32,968 nt of DNA from Pedosphaera sp. (lineage in GTDB: Bacteria > Verrucomicrobiota > Verrucomicrobiia > Limisphaerales > JADLHS01): the NCBI GenBank assembly GCA_009695195.1, contig SIBJ01000044.1, positions 1-32,968 of the forward strand, read 5' to 3'. A program made the translations under genes and the position numbers. Below the pieces are notes generated by a model. That model had not been told where the DNA came from, ran no database searches, and saw only the letters and a program-made list of their open reading frames with translations. This document shows positions 31,788 to 32,968 of this stretch, in pieces. Position 1 is the stretch's first letter; each line of letters begins with the position of its first letter.

Positions 31788-32642
31788 TCAGCTCTTCGCC
31801 GCGAGCTTCCGCCGGATGCGCTCCATGTTCGCTTCGATGTGCAGGACGTACCAATTCGGGCCGCCGGGATACGGGTCGTTGAGGAAGCGGTGCAGGTTGT
31901 CGAAGTCGCGCCCGAGTTTTGGCAGCACGAAATCGTACCAGAAACCCGGCGTGCGTTCGAAGAGGTCGCCCGCGGCGCCGAACTTGGCGATGAAGTCCGT
32001 GTGACCGCGATTGTACCTGGCCGCCTCGGCGAACTCGGCGTAGAGCACGGGCAGTTTCTCCACGTAATCCTCCGCCGCCATCTGGCCGAGCAGGTCCGCC
32101 GTGGCGAGCGCGTGGCCGGTGACCTTTTCGATGTCGCTTTGGAAATTGATCTTGTCCAGTTCGGCGTCAATGCCCGTGCAGCAGATCATGTTTTGAACCG
32201 CGCGGACCTCGTCCGGCGAAAATCCTTTTTCCGGCAGCAACCGTGCGGCGAACTCCGCGCTGCGGTGGACGTGCGTGGCGGTATATTTCGCGCCGGTGCC
32301 TTCGGTGTCGCTCCGCTTTTTCAGATAACCGGTGTCGTGCAGCAGGATGCCGATGATGCCGAGTTGAAAAAGTTTTTCGGTGATCGCCGGTTGCGCGCCC
32401 GCTTCGTAGCGTCCGCGCAAGAGCCGCGCCATGCAGAGCGTCCCTTGCAACGTGTGCTCGAAGTCGTGGTAAAGCGCGTCCACCGCCTGGTAGTCCGCGT
32501 AGTTGCCGGTGAAACATTCGATGGCCCAGCCGAACACCCGCGGCACGAACAGGCGGTCGCCGCGCGGAAATATCGTGAGATACGCCGACTGGACTTCCAT
32601 CTCGACCGCGGTCGGGTCTTTGGTTGCCACCGGAATGAACAT
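31788..32642 (-). CDS. HD-domain phosphohydrolase-like protein
   Basis: A 284-residue soluble protein with an HD metal-binding pattern: YHDFEHTLQ (His59, Asp60, His63), GILLHDTGYLKK (His102, Asp103) and THVHRSAEFAARLL (His124, His126), with MICCTGID further on. The arrangement H...HD...H...D is that of metal-dependent HD phosphohydrolases, including cyclic-nucleotide phosphodiesterases, but no substrate can be told and no partner domain is attached. I chose the ATG at 32642 (MFIPVATKDPTAVE); the ATG at 32600 (MEVQSAYLTIFP) is the alternative. The frame is open upstream to 32837 only because it runs through repeat element C. Confidence 0.82.
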   Translation of the reverse strand: MFIPVATKDPTAVEMEVQSAYLTIFPRGDRLFVPRVFGWAIECFTGNYADYQAVDALYHDFEHTLQGTLCMARLLRGRYEAGAQPAITEKLFQLGIIGILLHDTGYLKKRSDTEGTGAKYTATHVHRSAEFAARLLPEKGFSPDEVRAVQNMICCTGIDAELDKINFQSDIEKVTGHALATADLLGQMAAEDYVEKLPVLYAEFAEAARYNRGHTDFIAKFGAAGDLFERTPGFWYDFVLPKLGRDFDNLHRFLNDPYPGGPNWYVLHIEANMERIRRKLAAKS

Positions 32643-32703
32643 CGCGACCAATGTAACCGGCCCTCCGTCCCGCGCAATTTCAAATCCATATCCCTTGACG
32701 CTG

Positions 32704-32887
32704 CGGGTGCGATTAAAGGCGGGTGAGGGTGAGAGGGTGCTGGCGGTATTTTTGTACTGCGGTGGCAAGTCGGACGCGACACCGCTTTCGAGCGCACGGG
32801 GCGGGTTGCTCATTGCCCTCGCCGTTGTCGGTGCCAAAGCGGTGTCGCGTCCGACTTGCCACCGCAGTCCATAATGCCCTCACCCGT
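32704..32887. repeat. Palindromic repeat element, copy C (reverse orientation to B)
   Basis: The arms at 32756-32788 and 32836-32868 are perfect inverted repeats of 33 bp around a ~47-bp loop. GGTGCGATTAAAGGCGGGTG at the left end equals the reverse complement of the right end of copy B. The right end (TCCATAATGCCCTCACC) matches the left end of copy B in reverse complement but fades after 32886. The loop keeps GCACGGGGCGGG and GTCGGTGCC of copy B. It lies just upstream of the HD-domain gene. Confidence 0.9.
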
Positions 32888-32968
32888 GAATGGCGCTTAG
32901 ATAAGGAAAAACGCGTCAGCAATTGTACGCGAATATAACTGGATCCTTGGAGCGAGTTGTTTCAAAGT
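32888..32968. other. Sequence after repeat copy C
   Basis: The last 81 bp are AT-richer than the rest of the window. I see no gene, terminator or repeat in it. Confidence 0.5.

Noticed and set aside
32643..32837. Longer N-terminus for the HD-domain protein
   Set aside because: The extra residues are translated from repeat element C and would be an artefact.
1..32968. tRNA, rRNA or riboswitch genes
   Set aside because: I looked for tRNA-like T-arms and long conserved RNA segments in the intergenic regions and saw none.

Overview
The window looks like a chromosomal segment of a Verrucomicrobiota bacterium, probably from the Pedosphaera/Limisphaerales side (former subdivision 3). The evidence is high GC content, a PQQ-propeller secreted protein of the type common in Verrucomicrobia and Planctomycetes, fused SecDF, weak or absent Shine-Dalgarno sites in front of most genes, an exosortase, and dense small palindromic and heptanucleotide repeats. 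The phylum call is inference; no rRNA or tRNA gene was seen.

Layout. Positions 1-105 hold the right part of a palindromic repeat element (copy A). 144-1481 is a secreted PQQ-propeller protein. 1478-2121 is an unusual scar: a second, diverged copy of the recJ 3' end, a small antitoxin-like gene and a 5'-truncated PIN-domain toxin fragment. 2125-8495 is a minus-strand housekeeping operon, transcribed yajC - secDF - terC-like - exoD-like - recJ, with short gaps or ATGA overlaps. 8565-8765 is a complete palindromic element (copy B) between yajC and a divergent secreted helical-repeat protein (8898-9692), which ends in a strong UUCG-loop terminator. 9740-11299 (minus) is an exosortase carrying an EpsI-like C-terminal domain.

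11686-29110 is a tightly packed plus-strand surface polysaccharide operon. It encodes a NodU-type O-carbamoyltransferase interrupted by an in-frame TGA at its domain boundary; one 1357-residue protein joining an asparagine-synthase-type amidotransferase, a GT4 and a GT9 glycosyltransferase; three FkbM-type methyltransferases; a Wzx-type flippase; five further glycosyltransferases; and a Wzy-like polymerase. Together these would assemble, decorate (amidation, carbamoylation, O-methylation), flip and polymerise a repeat unit. The initiating phosphoglycosyltransferase and the outer-membrane export parts are not in the window. The operon ends in a deletion scar in which the first ~30 codons of another glycosyltransferase run into a TPR gene remnant.

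29584-32642 (minus) carries a UvrD/Rep-type helicase and an HD-domain phosphohydrolase-like protein, followed by palindromic element copy C (32704-32887).

Across the window, short arrays of 7-bp units sit inside coding regions (recJ, the amidotransferase fusion, one glycosyltransferase twice, the helicase) and in two intergenic regions, always leaving the reading frame open. These arrays, the three palindromic elements, the recJ-tail duplication, the triple fusion and the split carbamoyltransferase are the most notable observations.
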